A stretch of 64,000 nucleotides of DNA from Rhodobacter huangdaonensis (GCF_004022465.1 NZ_SAVA01000013.1:17012-81011), one strand, 5' to 3'; positions 13,156 to 21,137 are shown, numbered from the stretch's first letter. Numbers and translations: made by a program. The notes: generated by a model not told the origin, from the letters alone.

Positions 13156-13710
13156 ATGGAATTCAGCGCGTTTCTCGACCATCTCCGAGACGCCTATCTG
13201 GTTGAGTTTGAGGCGGCTTACGAGCAACAAAAGTCTGAGCGCGGAGCGATCCATCCGGAAGTCGCATTCGAGATCTCTGGCGACACCTATCGGCACATCT
13301 ATGTCGTTGATTTTATCGCCGGGAAGGCCGGTAGGGGCATCGCGATAGAGGTCAATCCGGGCCGGCAGGCCTATGTGAGCGGCGGGCCGTTTGTTTACGA
13401 TGGGATGACTGTCAGCTTTCGCTGCGCATCTTGGGACGGGATGGCCTTCGCGCTCACACCGGTCACGCCTCAGCTTCACGGTTTCGAGCCTTGGTTCGAT
13501 CGGTGGGTGAATCTTGACGAGCAATCCCCTGTCGTTGGCGGCCATCATTCGGGCGGGATTCACAGCGCCGTTCTGGGCGAGCGACATCTGGAGGTCGACT
13601 TCGGGACGGCACCGATCGACGCGCTCACCGGCCTTTTGAAAATCTTCGCCGAAAATGGCGTGCGTGAAGTGAAGGTTGCAAGTTCGAAGACGCCCGAGCC
13701 GTGCGACTAA
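13156..13710 (+). CDS. Hypothetical protein inserted between rplW and rplB
   Basis: A 184-aa protein; the ATG at 13156 has GGAG 7 nt upstream and is preferred to the GTG at 13141. I do not recognise a family. It is soluble, mildly acidic and has no signal peptide. Features include an N-terminal helix (FSAFLDHLRDAYLVEFEAAY), the segment RHIYVVDFIAGKAGRG, a SWDGMAF motif, paired Trp (EPWFDRW) and GGHHSGGIHSAVLG. The codon use is visibly unlike its ribosomal neighbours: gag/gaa, ttt, cat, aag/aaa and rarer codons, with local GC near 55-60%. The upstream 13081-13140 is AT-richer and may hold its promoter. The layout (terminator, foreign-looking gene, new promoter) suggests insertion into the operon. 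Confidence 0.75.
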   Translation: MEFSAFLDHLRDAYLVEFEAAYEQQKSERGAIHPEVAFEISGDTYRHIYVVDFIAGKAGRGIAIEVNPGRQAYVSGGPFVYDGMTVSFRCASWDGMAFALTPVTPQLHGFEPWFDRWVNLDEQSPVVGGHHSGGIHSAVLGERHLEVDFGTAPIDALTGLLKIFAENGVREVKVASSKTPEPCD

Positions 13711-13732
13711 CAAAGCGTAACCTGCCTATAGA
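13703..13732 (+). promoter_or_regulatory. Candidate promoter for the rplB sub-operon
   Basis: A good -10 TATAGA (13727-13732) with a poor -35 (GCGACT, 13703-13708, 18-bp spacer), overlapping the stop of the inserted ORF. The leader to rplB is ~145 nt and contains CCCCGG-ATTCGTT-CCGGGG near 13772-13790, a possible attenuator stem-loop. Confidence 0.45.
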
Positions 13733-13880
13733 CTCGCCCCCCCATCCCTGCTACATCGCGCCAGTCTCGCAGCCCCGGATTCGTTCCGGGGCGCTTGATT
13801 ATTGAACTCGGGGACCTTCGGGGCCCTTTACACACAGACAGGCGGGGCAACCTGCCGCAAGCTAACGGAAGACAGAAAGC

Positions 13881-14717
13881 ATGGCACTCAAGTCGTATAA
13901 GCCGACGACGCCGGGCCAGCGTGGGCTGGTTCTGATCGACCGTTCGGAGCTTTGGAAAGGCCGTCCGGTCAAAGCCCTCACTGAGGGCCTGATCAAGACC
14001 GGTGGCCGGAACAATACCGGGCGCGTCACGATGTGGCACAAGGGTGGCGGCGCCAAGCGTCTCTACCGCGTCGTTGATTTCAAGCGTCGCAAGTTCGACG
14101 TCCCGGCGGTCGTCGAGCGGATCGAATACGATCCGAACCGTACCGCCTTCATCGCGCTGATCAAGTACCAGGACGGCGAACTCGCCTACATCCTGGCGCC
14201 GCAGCGTCTCGCCGTCGGCGACACCGTTTTCTCGGGTCCGAAGCACGACATCAAGCCGGGCAACGCGATGCCGTTCTCGGGCATGCCGATCGGCACGATC
14301 GTGCACAACGTCGAGCTGAAGCCGGGCAAGGGCGGTCAGCTGGCCCGTGCGGCCGGCACCTACGCTCAGTTCGTCGGCCGTGACGGCGGCTATGCCCAGA
14401 TCCGCCTGTCCTCGGGCGAGCTGCGCATCGTGCGTCAGGAATGCATGGCCACCATCGGTGCCGTGTCGAACGCCGACCACTCGAACCAGAACTTCGGTAA
14501 AGCTGGTCGTATGCGCCACAAGGGCGTGCGTCCGACCGTCCGCGGCGTCGCGATGAACCCGATCGATCACCCGCATGGCGGTGGTGAAGGCCGGACCTCG
14601 GGTGGCCGTACCCCGGTGACCCCGTGGGGCAAGGACACCAAGGGCAAGAAGACTCGCTCGAACAAGAAGACGGACAAGTACATTCTCCGTTCGCGCAACG
14701 CCAAGAAGGGTCGCTAA
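13881..14717 (+). CDS. rplB: 50S ribosomal protein L2
   Basis: A 278-aa protein (MALKSYKPTTPGQRGLVLID) essential for subunit association and peptidyl transfer. NHPHGGGEG-type motif is present as DHPHGGGEGRTSGGR near residue 230, containing the conserved His. It starts a new sub-operon with rpsS, rplV, rpsC and rplP. Confidence 0.98.
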   Translation: MALKSYKPTTPGQRGLVLIDRSELWKGRPVKALTEGLIKTGGRNNTGRVTMWHKGGGAKRLYRVVDFKRRKFDVPAVVERIEYDPNRTAFIALIKYQDGELAYILAPQRLAVGDTVFSGPKHDIKPGNAMPFSGMPIGTIVHNVELKPGKGGQLARAAGTYAQFVGRDGGYAQIRLSSGELRIVRQECMATIGAVSNADHSNQNFGKAGRMRHKGVRPTVRGVAMNPIDHPHGGGEGRTSGGRTPVTPWGKDTKGKKTRSNKKTDKYILRSRNAKKGR

Positions 14718-14720
14718 CAC

Positions 14721-14999
14721 ATGGCACGTTCTATCTGGAAAGGCCCCTTCGTCGACGCCTATCTGCTGAAGAAGGCGGAGAAGGCGAAAGCTTCGGGCAA
14801 ATCCGACGTGATCAAGATCTGGTCGCGCCGCTCCACCATCCTGCCGCAGTTCGTTGGTCTGACCTTCGGCGTCTACAACGGCCAGAAGCACATCCCGGTC
14901 AACGTGACCGAGGAAATGATCGGCCAGAAGTTCGGTGAATATTCGCCGACCCGGACCTATTACGGTCACGCCGCCGACAAGAAAGCCAAGAGGAAGTAA
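14721..14999 (+). CDS. rpsS: 30S ribosomal protein S19
   Basis: A 92-aa protein with the canonical MARSIWKGPFVDAYLLKKAE start, the WSRRSTILPQFVGLTF core and GEYSPTRTYYGHAADKKAK end. It forms part of the 30S head with S13. Three nt after rplB. Confidence 0.98.
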   Translation: MARSIWKGPFVDAYLLKKAEKAKASGKSDVIKIWSRRSTILPQFVGLTFGVYNGQKHIPVNVTEEMIGQKFGEYSPTRTYYGHAADKKAKRK

Positions 15000-15004
15000 G
15001 AGCC

Positions 15005-15385
15005 ATGGGTAAGGAAAACAATCCGCGCCGCGTGGCGGAAAACGAGGCTTTCGCCAAGGCGAAGATGCTGCGCACCTCGCCGCAGAAGCTGAACCTCGTC
15101 GCTGCGATGATCCGTGGCAAGAAGGTCGAGAAGGCGCTTGCCGATCTCACCTTCTCGAAGCGCCGCATCGCCGGTGAGGTGAAGAAGTGCCTGCAGTCGG
15201 CCATCGCCAATGCCGAGAACAACCATGGCCTCGACGTCGACACCCTGGTCGTCGCCGAAGCCTGGGTCGGCAAGAACCTGGTCATGAAACGCGGCCGTCC
15301 GCGCGCCCGTGGTCGTTTCGGCAAGATCATGAAGCCGTTTTCGGAAATCACCATCAAGGTGCGTCAGATCGAGGAGCGTGCGTAA
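15005..15385 (+). CDS. rplV: 50S ribosomal protein L22
   Basis: A 126-aa protein. The beta-hairpin that reaches into the exit tunnel is seen as KNLVMKRGRPRARGRFGKI, without a deletion of the kind that gives macrolide resistance. Stop and rpsC start share one base (TAATG). Confidence 0.98.
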   Translation: MGKENNPRRVAENEAFAKAKMLRTSPQKLNLVAAMIRGKKVEKALADLTFSKRRIAGEVKKCLQSAIANAENNHGLDVDTLVVAEAWVGKNLVMKRGRPRARGRFGKIMKPFSEITIKVRQIEERA

Positions 15386-16095
15386 TGGGACAGAAGGTCA
15401 ACCCGATCGGGATGCGCCTCCAGGTCAACCGCACCTGGGACAGCCGCTGGTTCGCCGAGTCGAAAGACTATGGTGACATGCTGCTCGAAGACCTGAAGAT
15501 GCGCGACTTCATCCATGAAGAAGCGAAGCAGGCCGGCATCAGCCGCGTGATCATCGAGCGTCCGCACAAGAAGTGCCGCGTGACCATTCACGCTGCGCGT
15601 CCGGGCGTCATCATCGGCAAGAAGGGCGCGGACATCGAAGTCCTGCGCAAGAAGCTGGCGAACTTCACGAAGTCGGAACTGCACCTCAACATCGTCGAGG
15701 TCCGCAAGCCCGAACTCGACGCCCAGCTGGTGGCCGAATCGATCGCGCAGCAGCTCGAGCGCCGCGTGTCCTTCCGTCGTGCGATGAAGCGCGCCGTGCA
15801 GAACGCGATGCGCATGGGCGCCCTCGGCATCCGGGTGAACGTTGCCGGCCGTCTCGGCGGCGCGGAAATCGCCCGTACCGAATGGTACCGTGAAGGTCGC
15901 GTGCCGCTGCACACCCTGCGTGCCGACATCGACTATGCGCTGTCCGAAGCGTCGACCCCCTACGGGATCATCGGCGTGAAGGTCTGGATCTTCAAAGGCG
16001 AGATCATGGAACATGATCCGCAAGCACGCGACCGCAAGGCCGCCGAGGCCCAGGAAGGCCCGGCGCCGCGTGGCCCGCGTCGCGACGCACGTTGA
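15385..16095 (+). CDS. rpsC: 30S ribosomal protein S3
   Basis: A 236-aa protein (MGQKVNPIGMRLQVNRTWDS). The KH domain GXXG loop is seen in GVIIGKKGADIEVLRKKL. It lies at the mRNA entry channel. The open frame extends upstream through rplV, but the ATG at 15385, overlapping the rplV stop by one base, is the family start. The C-terminus is a short Pro/Arg-rich tail. Confidence 0.98.
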   Translation: MGQKVNPIGMRLQVNRTWDSRWFAESKDYGDMLLEDLKMRDFIHEEAKQAGISRVIIERPHKKCRVTIHAARPGVIIGKKGADIEVLRKKLANFTKSELHLNIVEVRKPELDAQLVAESIAQQLERRVSFRRAMKRAVQNAMRMGALGIRVNVAGRLGGAEIARTEWYREGRVPLHTLRADIDYALSEASTPYGIIGVKVWIFKGEIMEHDPQARDRKAAEAQEGPAPRGPRRDAR

Positions 16096-16107
16096 GGGGT
16101 ATGAGAG

Positions 16108-16521
16108 ATGCTGCAACCGAAACGGACGAAGTTCCGCAAACAGCACAAGGGCCGTATTCACGGTGAAGCTAAGGGCGGCTTCAACCTGAACTTCGGGTCC
16201 TTTGCGCTGAAGGCCACCGAGCCGGAGCGTGTGACCGCGCGCCAGATCGAAGCCGCGCGTCGTGCGATCACCCGTCACATGAAGCGTCAGGGCCGGGTCT
16301 GGATCCGCGTGTTCCCGGATGTGCCGGTGTCGTCGAAGCCCACCGAAGTCCGTATGGGTAAAGGTAAGGGCTCGGTCGATTACTGGGCGGCCAAGGTGAA
16401 GCCGGGCCGGATCATGTTCGAGATCGACGGCGTGTCGGAAGTGGTTGCGCGCGAGGCCCTGCGCCTTGGCGCCAACAAGCTGCCGGTGCTGACCCGCATC
16501 GTGGCGCGCGAAGACTGGTAA
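16108..16521 (+). CDS. rplP: 50S ribosomal protein L16
   Basis: A 137-aa protein (MLQPKRTKFRKQHKGRIHG) that organises the A-site of the large subunit. The Arg hydroxylated by YcfD in some bacteria lies within the MGKGKGSVDYWAAKVKPG region. Last gene of this sub-operon: a terminator follows and rpmC is 512 nt away. Confidence 0.98.
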   Translation: MLQPKRTKFRKQHKGRIHGEAKGGFNLNFGSFALKATEPERVTARQIEAARRAITRHMKRQGRVWIRVFPDVPVSSKPTEVRMGKGKGSVDYWAAKVKPGRIMFEIDGVSEVVAREALRLGANKLPVLTRIVAREDW

Positions 16522-16545
16522 TCCGGTCTTCAGGCGAAAAGTTCA

Positions 16546-16580
16546 GGCCCCCCGAGCGAATCGGGGGGCCTTTTCATTTG
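16546..16580 (+). terminator. Terminator inside the S10 operon, after rplP
   Basis: A perfect 10-bp stem (GGCCCCCCGA 16546-16555 with TCGGGGGGCC 16561-16570), 5-nt loop, then TTTTCATTT. It uncouples rplP from rpmC. Confidence 0.9.
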
Positions 16581-16644
16581 TCGCGACGGGCGGGGCAGGG
16601 GCCCGGCCCCGCGCCACGGGGATGCCGGGGCGAAGCCACAAATG

Positions 16645-16668
16645 CGAAAACCCGCGACGAATCGCGGG
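16645..16668 (-). terminator. Terminator of the tRNA-Gln gene
   Basis: On the minus strand CCCGCGA/TCGCGGG (16651-16657 with 16662-16668) with a 4-nt loop, followed by TTTTCGC. It lies ~50 nt beyond the tRNA 3' end. Confidence 0.8.
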
Positions 16669-16716
16669 CGAGGCAACAAAAGTTGCCACCTGGGCTGGGT
16701 TTCAGGCTGGGAAGGT

Positions 16717-16790
16717 TGGCTGCCCTCCGTGGATTCGAACCACGCTTACCTGAGTCAGAATCAGGCGTCCTGCCGCTAGACGAGAGGGCA
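16717..16790 (-). tRNA. tRNA-Gln (anticodon CUG)
   Basis: A complete 74-nt tRNA on the minus strand. Acceptor stem TGCCCTC/GAGGGCA with the weak U1-A72 pair typical of tRNA-Gln, D-stem GTCT/GGAC, anticodon stem CCTGA/TCAGG around TTCTGAC (anticodon CTG, reads CAG), 4-nt variable loop, T-arm CGTGG-TTCGAAT-CCACG, discriminator G and encoded CCA. It is transcribed against the ribosomal genes from its own promoter and terminator. CAG is the main Gln codon in this GC-rich genome. Confidence 0.96.
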
Positions 16791-16840
16791 ACAGGGAGAA
16801 AGCGCTTCGCCGCGAACGGCTTCTGCCTTCTTGCGTGGCC

Positions 16841-16869
16841 CAAGTAAGGGGTTGTGCGGCCGGCGTCAA
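16841..16869 (-). promoter_or_regulatory. Promoter of tRNA-Gln
   Basis: Minus strand TTGACG (16869-16864), 17-bp spacer, TACTTG (16846-16841), ~45 nt before the tRNA 5' end. Confidence 0.75.
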
Positions 16870-16918
16870 CCGGGAAATTGCATTTTGTCGCGCTTCCGTG
16901 AAAGGGCGGCATTTGTCA

Positions 16919-16947
16919 TTGCCAGACTGGGGCTCTGGTGCTATAGG
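16919..16947 (+). promoter_or_regulatory. Promoter of the rpmC-led sub-operon
   Basis: TTGCCA (16919-16924), 17-bp spacer, TATAGG (16942-16947). It lies back-to-back with the tRNA-Gln promoter, 50 bp apart, giving an ~80-nt leader to rpmC. Confidence 0.75.
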
Positions 16948-17033
16948 CCGCGGGTCCGGCACGCCGGGCAGACATAACCCACCAGGATCAGGGTCACCCA
17001 AGGGGCCCTCTGGTGCCAGAAAAGGATCGTGGC

Positions 17034-17234
17034 ATGAAAGCCCAAGAACTCAAGGCGAAGACGCCTGATGAGCTCCGCGATGCGCTGATCGCGCTGAAGA
17101 AGGAAGCCTTCAACCTCCGCTTCCAGCAGGCCACCGGCCAGCTCGAGAACACCGCCCGCATGCGCTCCGTCCGTCGTGACGTTGCCCGCATCCAGACGGT
17201 GCTGACCGCCAAAGCCGCTGAAGCCGCGAAGTAA
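17034..17234 (+). CDS. rpmC: 50S ribosomal protein L29
   Basis: A 66-aa protein (MKAQELKAKTPDELRDALIA) with two helices forming a hairpin near the tunnel exit. The ATG at 17034 is chosen over the GTG at 17013. First gene of the third ribosomal sub-operon. Confidence 0.97.
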   Translation: MKAQELKAKTPDELRDALIALKKEAFNLRFQQATGQLENTARMRSVRRDVARIQTVLTAKAAEAAK

Positions 17235-17245
17235 GGAGTCTTCCG

Positions 17246-17479
17246 ATGCCCAAACGTATCCTGCAAGGCGTCGTCACCTCGGACAAGAACGACCAGACGG
17301 TCACTGTCCTCGTGGAACGCCGCTTCAAGCACCCGCTTTTCCAGAAGACGGTGCGGAAGTCGAAGAAATACCGCGCCCATGACGCGGAGAACACTTTCAA
17401 GACCGGTGACACCGTTCGCATCGAAGAGTGCGCGCCGATCTCGAAAACGAAACGCTGGAGGGTTGTCGTCGAGGCCTGA
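17246..17479 (+). CDS. rpsQ: 30S ribosomal protein S17
   Basis: A 77-aa OB-fold protein (MPKRILQGVVTSDKNDQTVT) that binds 16S rRNA early in assembly. KYRAHDAENTFKTGDTVRIEE is the family core. Confidence 0.97.
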   Translation: MPKRILQGVVTSDKNDQTVTVLVERRFKHPLFQKTVRKSKKYRAHDAENTFKTGDTVRIEECAPISKTKRWRVVVEA

Positions 17480-17497
17480 CATCCGTCAGGTCCCGGC

Positions 17498-17516
17498 GAT
17501 AAACGTTCAGTTTATC
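17498..17516 (+). other. Intercistronic stem-loop between rpsQ and rplN
   Basis: A perfect 7-bp AT-rich stem GATAAAC/GTTTATC with a 5-nt loop in the 77-nt gap, followed by a second hairpin near 17522-17541 (CTGGGG...CCCCACAG). There is no U-tract; likely an RNA-processing or translational element. Confidence 0.35.
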
Positions 17517-17556
17517 GAAACCCTGGGGCTCGTCCCCACAGGTCGGGAGTAACCAA

Positions 17557-17925
17557 ATGATCCAGATGCAGACCAATCTGGATGTCGCTGACAACTCCGG
17601 CGCACGCCGAGTTCAGTGCATCAAGGTCCTGGGCGGCTCGCATCGCCGCTACGCATCCGTGGGCGACATCATCGTGGTGTCGGTCAAGGAGGCGATTCCG
17701 AAGGGCCGCGTGAAGAAGGGGGACGTCCGCAAGGCCGTCGTCGTTCGCACCGCCAAGGAAGTCCGTCGCGAAGATGGCACCGCCATCCGCTTCGACCGCA
17801 ACGCCGCCGTCATCCTGAACAACCAGGGCGAACCGGTCGGCACCCGTATCTTCGGGCCGGTCGTTCGTGAACTGCGCGCGAAGAACTTCATGAAGATCAT
17901 CTCGCTCGCTCCGGAGGTGCTGTGA
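17557..17925 (+). CDS. rplN: 50S ribosomal protein L14
   Basis: A 122-aa protein (MIQMQTNLDVADNSGARRVQ) at the subunit interface, complete through EFMKIISLAPEVL-like end (KNFMKIISLAPEVL). The stop overlaps the rplX start (TGATG). Confidence 0.98.
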   Translation: MIQMQTNLDVADNSGARRVQCIKVLGGSHRRYASVGDIIVVSVKEAIPKGRVKKGDVRKAVVVRTAKEVRREDGTAIRFDRNAAVILNNQGEPVGTRIFGPVVRELRAKNFMKIISLAPEVL

Positions 17926-18230
17926 TGGCTGCGAAGCTCCGCAAAGGCGACAAGGTCGTCGTTCTCGCCGGCAAGGACAAAGGCAAACAGGGTGAAATCA
18001 CCACTGTCATGCCGAAGGACAACAAGGCCGTCGTCGAAGGCGTGAACATGGCGATCCGCCATACCCGCCAGACCCAGACCTCGCAGGGTGGCCGCATCTC
18101 GAAGGCGATGCCGATCGACCTGTCGAACCTCGCGCTCGTCGATGCCAACGGCAAGGCGACCCGCGTCGGCTTCCGCGTGGAAGGCGAGAACAAGGTCCGT
18201 TACGCCAAGACCACCGGGGAGGCGATCTGA
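17925..18230 (+). CDS. rplX: 50S ribosomal protein L24
   Basis: A 101-aa protein with the KOW motif KLRKGDKVVVLAGKDKGKQG. Start ATG at 17925 shares a base with the rplN stop; a GTG one codon earlier is possible but less likely. Confidence 0.97.
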   Translation: MAAKLRKGDKVVVLAGKDKGKQGEITTVMPKDNKAVVEGVNMAIRHTRQTQTSQGGRISKAMPIDLSNLALVDANGKATRVGFRVEGENKVRYAKTTGEAI

Positions 18231-18790
18231 TGCTCGACCAGGCAACCTACACGCCCCGCCTGAAGACGCTGTACCGGGAAACCATCCGTCCGGCGCTGAA
18301 GGAAGAGTTTGGCTTCAAGAACGACATGCAGATCCCGCGTCTGGACAAGATCGTCCTGAACATGGGTGTCGGCGAAGCCGTCAAGGACACCAAGAAGGTC
18401 AAGCAGGCCGCCGAAGAGCTGACGCTCATCGCCGGTCAGAAGGCCGTCATCACCCACGCCAAGAAGTCGGTCGCCGGCTTCCGCGTTCGTGAAGAGATGC
18501 CGCTCGGCTGCAAGGTGACCCTGCGCGGTGACCGCATGTATGAATTTTTCGACCGCCTGATCAACGTGGCCCTGCCGCGCGTCCGCGACTTCCGCGGCGT
18601 GAAGGGCTCTTCGTTCGATGGCCGTGGCAACTACGCGATGGGGCTCAAAGAGCAGATCGTGTTCCCCGAAATCGACTTCGACAAGGTCGACGAGGTGCTC
18701 GGCATGGACATCATCATCTGCACCACCTCGAGCGTGGATGCGGAAGCGAAGGCGCTGTTGAAGCATTTCAACATGCCGTTCAACAGCTGA
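18230..18790 (+). CDS. rplE: 50S ribosomal protein L5
   Basis: A 186-aa protein that binds 5S rRNA and contacts P-site tRNA. Conserved LDKIVLNMGVGEAVKD and RVRDFRGVKGSSFDGRGNY are visible. TGATG overlap with rplX. Confidence 0.98.
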   Translation: MLDQATYTPRLKTLYRETIRPALKEEFGFKNDMQIPRLDKIVLNMGVGEAVKDTKKVKQAAEELTLIAGQKAVITHAKKSVAGFRVREEMPLGCKVTLRGDRMYEFFDRLINVALPRVRDFRGVKGSSFDGRGNYAMGLKEQIVFPEIDFDKVDEVLGMDIIICTTSSVDAEAKALLKHFNMPFNS

Positions 18791-18806
18791 TCGCCGGAGA
18801 GAATTT

Positions 18807-19112
18807 ATGGCCAAGAAATCCATGGTTGAACGCGAAGTGAAGCGCGCGAAGCTGGTGAAGCAATACGCCACCAAGCGCGCCTCGCTGAAAGCGATCATCG
18901 AAGACCAGTCCAAGCCGATGGAAGACCGCTTCAAGGCGACCCTGAAGCTCGCGGAACTGCCGCGCAACTCGTCGGCGACCCGGCTGCACAACCGTTGCCA
19001 GCTGACCGGTCGTCCGCATGCTTACTACCGTAAGCTCAAACTCTCGCGGATCATGCTCCGTGACCTGGCCTCGTTCGGCCAGATCCCGGGCATGGTGAAG
19101 TCGAGCTGGTAA
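18807..19112 (+). CDS. rpsN: 30S ribosomal protein S14
   Basis: A 101-aa protein (MAKKSMVEREVKRAKLVKQY) of the long, zinc-free type: the short form's CxxC pairs are absent. The C-terminal GRPHAYYRKLKLSRIMLRDL is conserved. Confidence 0.98.
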   Translation: MAKKSMVEREVKRAKLVKQYATKRASLKAIIEDQSKPMEDRFKATLKLAELPRNSSATRLHNRCQLTGRPHAYYRKLKLSRIMLRDLASFGQIPGMVKSSW

Positions 19113-19125
19113 GGGAGAGACGGGA

Positions 19126-19524
19126 ATGTCTGTGAACGATCCTCTCGGCGATATGCTGACCCGCATCCGCAACGCGCAAATGCGCGGCAAGTCCACCGTG
19201 CGCACCCCCGCGTCCAAGCTGCGTGCTTGGGTGCTCGACGTGCTGGCGGCGGAAGGCTACATCCGTGGCTACGAGAAGAAGGACGGCACGCAGGGCCTGC
19301 CGGAACTCGAGATCTCGCTCAAGTATTTCGAGGGCACCCCGGTGATCCGCGAGCTGAAGCGCGTCTCGACCCCCGGCCGTCGCGTGTACGCTTCGGTCAA
19401 GGAGATCCCGACGGTCCGTCAGGGCCTGGGCATCTCGATCGTCTCCACGCCCAAGGGCGTCATGACGGACGCGGCCGCGCGCACTGCCAACGTTGGCGGT
19501 GAAGTGCTCTGCACCGTGTTCTAA
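19126..19524 (+). CDS. rpsH: 30S ribosomal protein S8
   Basis: A 132-aa protein (MSVNDPLGDMLTRIRNAQMR) that nucleates the central domain of 16S rRNA and in E. coli autoregulates the spc operon. C-terminal GISIVSTPKGVMTDAAART is conserved. RBS GGGAGAGACGGG. Confidence 0.98.
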   Translation: MSVNDPLGDMLTRIRNAQMRGKSTVRTPASKLRAWVLDVLAAEGYIRGYEKKDGTQGLPELEISLKYFEGTPVIRELKRVSTPGRRVYASVKEIPTVRQGLGISIVSTPKGVMTDAAARTANVGGEVLCTVF

Positions 19525-19534
19525 GGAGGGAAGC

Positions 19535-20068
19535 ATGTCTCGTATTGGTAAAAAACCGGTCGAGCTGCCTGCTGGCACCACTGCCAAGCTGGACGGTCAG
19601 ACCATCGAAGTGAAGGGCCCGAAAGGGACCCGCAGCTTCACCGCCACCGACGACGTGACCCTCACGCTCGAGGGCAACACCGTCAAGGTCACTCCGCGTG
19701 GCACGTCCAAACGGGCGCGTCAGCAGTGGGGCATGGCCCGCTCGATGATCGAGAACCTCGGCGTCGGCGTCACCACCGGCTTCAAGAAAGAGCTCGAAAT
19801 CCAGGGCGTGGGTTACCGCGCCGCGATGCAGGGCAAGGTTCTGAAGCTCTCGCTCGGCTATTCGCACGAAGTGAACTTCGAGGTGCCCGAAGGCGTGACC
19901 GTCACGTCGGCGAAGCCCACCGAAATCACCGTCGAGGGCATCGACCAGCAGCTGGTCGGTCAGGTCGCGGCGAACATCCGCGAGTGGCGGCAGCCGGAGC
20001 CCTACAAGGGCAAGGGCATTCGCTACAAGGGCGAGTACATCTTCCGCAAGGAAGGCAAGAAGAAGTAA
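19535..20068 (+). CDS. rplF: 50S ribosomal protein L6
   Basis: A 177-aa protein beginning MSRIGKKPVELPAGTTAKLD, preceded by AAGGAGGGAAGC; an upstream in-frame start at 19493 inside rpsH is rejected. The C-terminal PEPYKGKGIRYKGE motif binds the sarcin-ricin loop region. Confidence 0.98.
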   Translation: MSRIGKKPVELPAGTTAKLDGQTIEVKGPKGTRSFTATDDVTLTLEGNTVKVTPRGTSKRARQQWGMARSMIENLGVGVTTGFKKELEIQGVGYRAAMQGKVLKLSLGYSHEVNFEVPEGVTVTSAKPTEITVEGIDQQLVGQVAANIREWRQPEPYKGKGIRYKGEYIFRKEGKKK

Positions 20069-20079
20069 GGGTGGCGAAA

Positions 20080-20439
20080 ATGGCGAACAACAAACGCGAT
20101 CTGTTCCTCAAGCGCCGCCTGCGCGTGCGGAACAAGCTTCGTGCGATGGCCAACGGGCGTCTGCGCCTCTCGGTCTATCGCTCCTCGAAGAACATCAGCG
20201 TCCAGCTGATCGACGACGTCAAGGGCGTGACCCTTGCCTCGGCCTCGACGCTCGAAAAAGAGCTCGGCGTCGTCGGCAAGAACAACGTCGAAGCGGCGGC
20301 GAAGATCGGTTCGGCGATTGCCGAGCGCGCGAAGGCGGCGGGTGTCGAAGAATGCTACTTCGACCGTGGCGGCTTCCTCTTCCACGGGAAGATCAAGGCG
20401 CTTGCCGATGCAGCCCGCGAAGGCGGTCTGAAGTTCTGA
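20080..20439 (+). CDS. rplR: 50S ribosomal protein L18
   Basis: A 119-aa 5S-rRNA-binding protein (MANNKRDLFLKRRLRVRNKL). The frame is open upstream through rplF, but the ATG at 20080 fits the family. C-terminus FDRGGFLFHGKIKALADAAR is conserved. Confidence 0.98.
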   Translation: MANNKRDLFLKRRLRVRNKLRAMANGRLRLSVYRSSKNISVQLIDDVKGVTLASASTLEKELGVVGKNNVEAAAKIGSAIAERAKAAGVEECYFDRGGFLFHGKIKALADAAREGGLKF

Positions 20440-20445
20440 TCCGGT

Positions 20446-20544
20446 GGGGGACGTCCGCGTCCCCCCGATGATCCGGGAACGGCCCGGCGGCATGCCGCCT
20501 CGGGCCGCTCACCAGGATTGGAGACCACGGCGTGTGCGCACGCC
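20446..20544 (+). other. Three consecutive stem-loops in the rplR-rpsE intercistronic gap
   Basis: The 125-nt gap holds GGGGGACG/CGTCCCCC (20446-20453 with 20458-20465), a longer interrupted stem GGCCCG..CGGGCC (20481-20506) and GGCGTG/CACGCC (20529-20534 with 20539-20544). None has a U-tract. Such a stack is unusual inside the normally compact spc operon; it may set mRNA decay, processing or rpsE translation. Confidence 0.5.
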
Positions 20545-20564
20545 ATCACCAAAAGGAATGCCTC

Positions 20565-21125
20565 ATGGCAGAACGTGAACATCGCCGGGACCGCCGCGCC
20601 GAGCGCGAGGAAACCCCGGAATTCGCCGATCGCCTGGTTGCGATCAACCGCGTGTCGAAGACGGTGAAGGGCGGCAAGCGCTTCGGTTTCGCCGCGCTCG
20701 TGGTGGTCGGTGACCAGCGCGGCCGCGTCGGCTTCGGCAAGGGCAAGGCCAAGGAAGTTCCGGAAGCGATCCGCAAGGCGACCGAGCAGGCGAAGCGCTC
20801 GCTCGTCCGCGTTCCGCTGCGCGACGGCCGCACGCTGCACCACGACGTCGAGGGCCGTCACGGCGCTGGCAAGGTGGTGATGCGGACCGCCGTTGCCGGT
20901 ACCGGGATCATCGCCGGCGGCCCGATGCGTGCCGTCTTTGAGATGCTGGGCGTGCAGGACGTGGTTGCGAAGTCGATCGGCTCGCAGAACCCGTACAACA
21001 TGATCCGGGCCACGCTCGACGGCCTGAAGAAGGAAGCCTCGCCCCGTCACGTCGCGGCCCGCCGCGGCAAGAAGGTGGCGGACATCCTCGCCAAGCCCGA
21101 AGCCGACGCTTCGGCCGAAGCCTGA
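20565..21125 (+). CDS. rpsE: 30S ribosomal protein S5
   Basis: A 186-aa protein of the ribosome accuracy centre. The start MAEREHRRDRR at 20565 follows AAAGGAATGCCTC. Conserved KTVKGGKRFGFAALVVVGDQ and GKGKAKEVPEAIRKA are visible, with no change in the spectinomycin loop that I can identify. Confidence 0.98.
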   Translation: MAEREHRRDRRAEREETPEFADRLVAINRVSKTVKGGKRFGFAALVVVGDQRGRVGFGKGKAKEVPEAIRKATEQAKRSLVRVPLRDGRTLHHDVEGRHGAGKVVMRTAVAGTGIIAGGPMRAVFEMLGVQDVVAKSIGSQNPYNMIRATLDGLKKEASPRHVAARRGKKVADILAKPEADASAEA

Positions 21126-21137
21126 GGAGACTGACCG

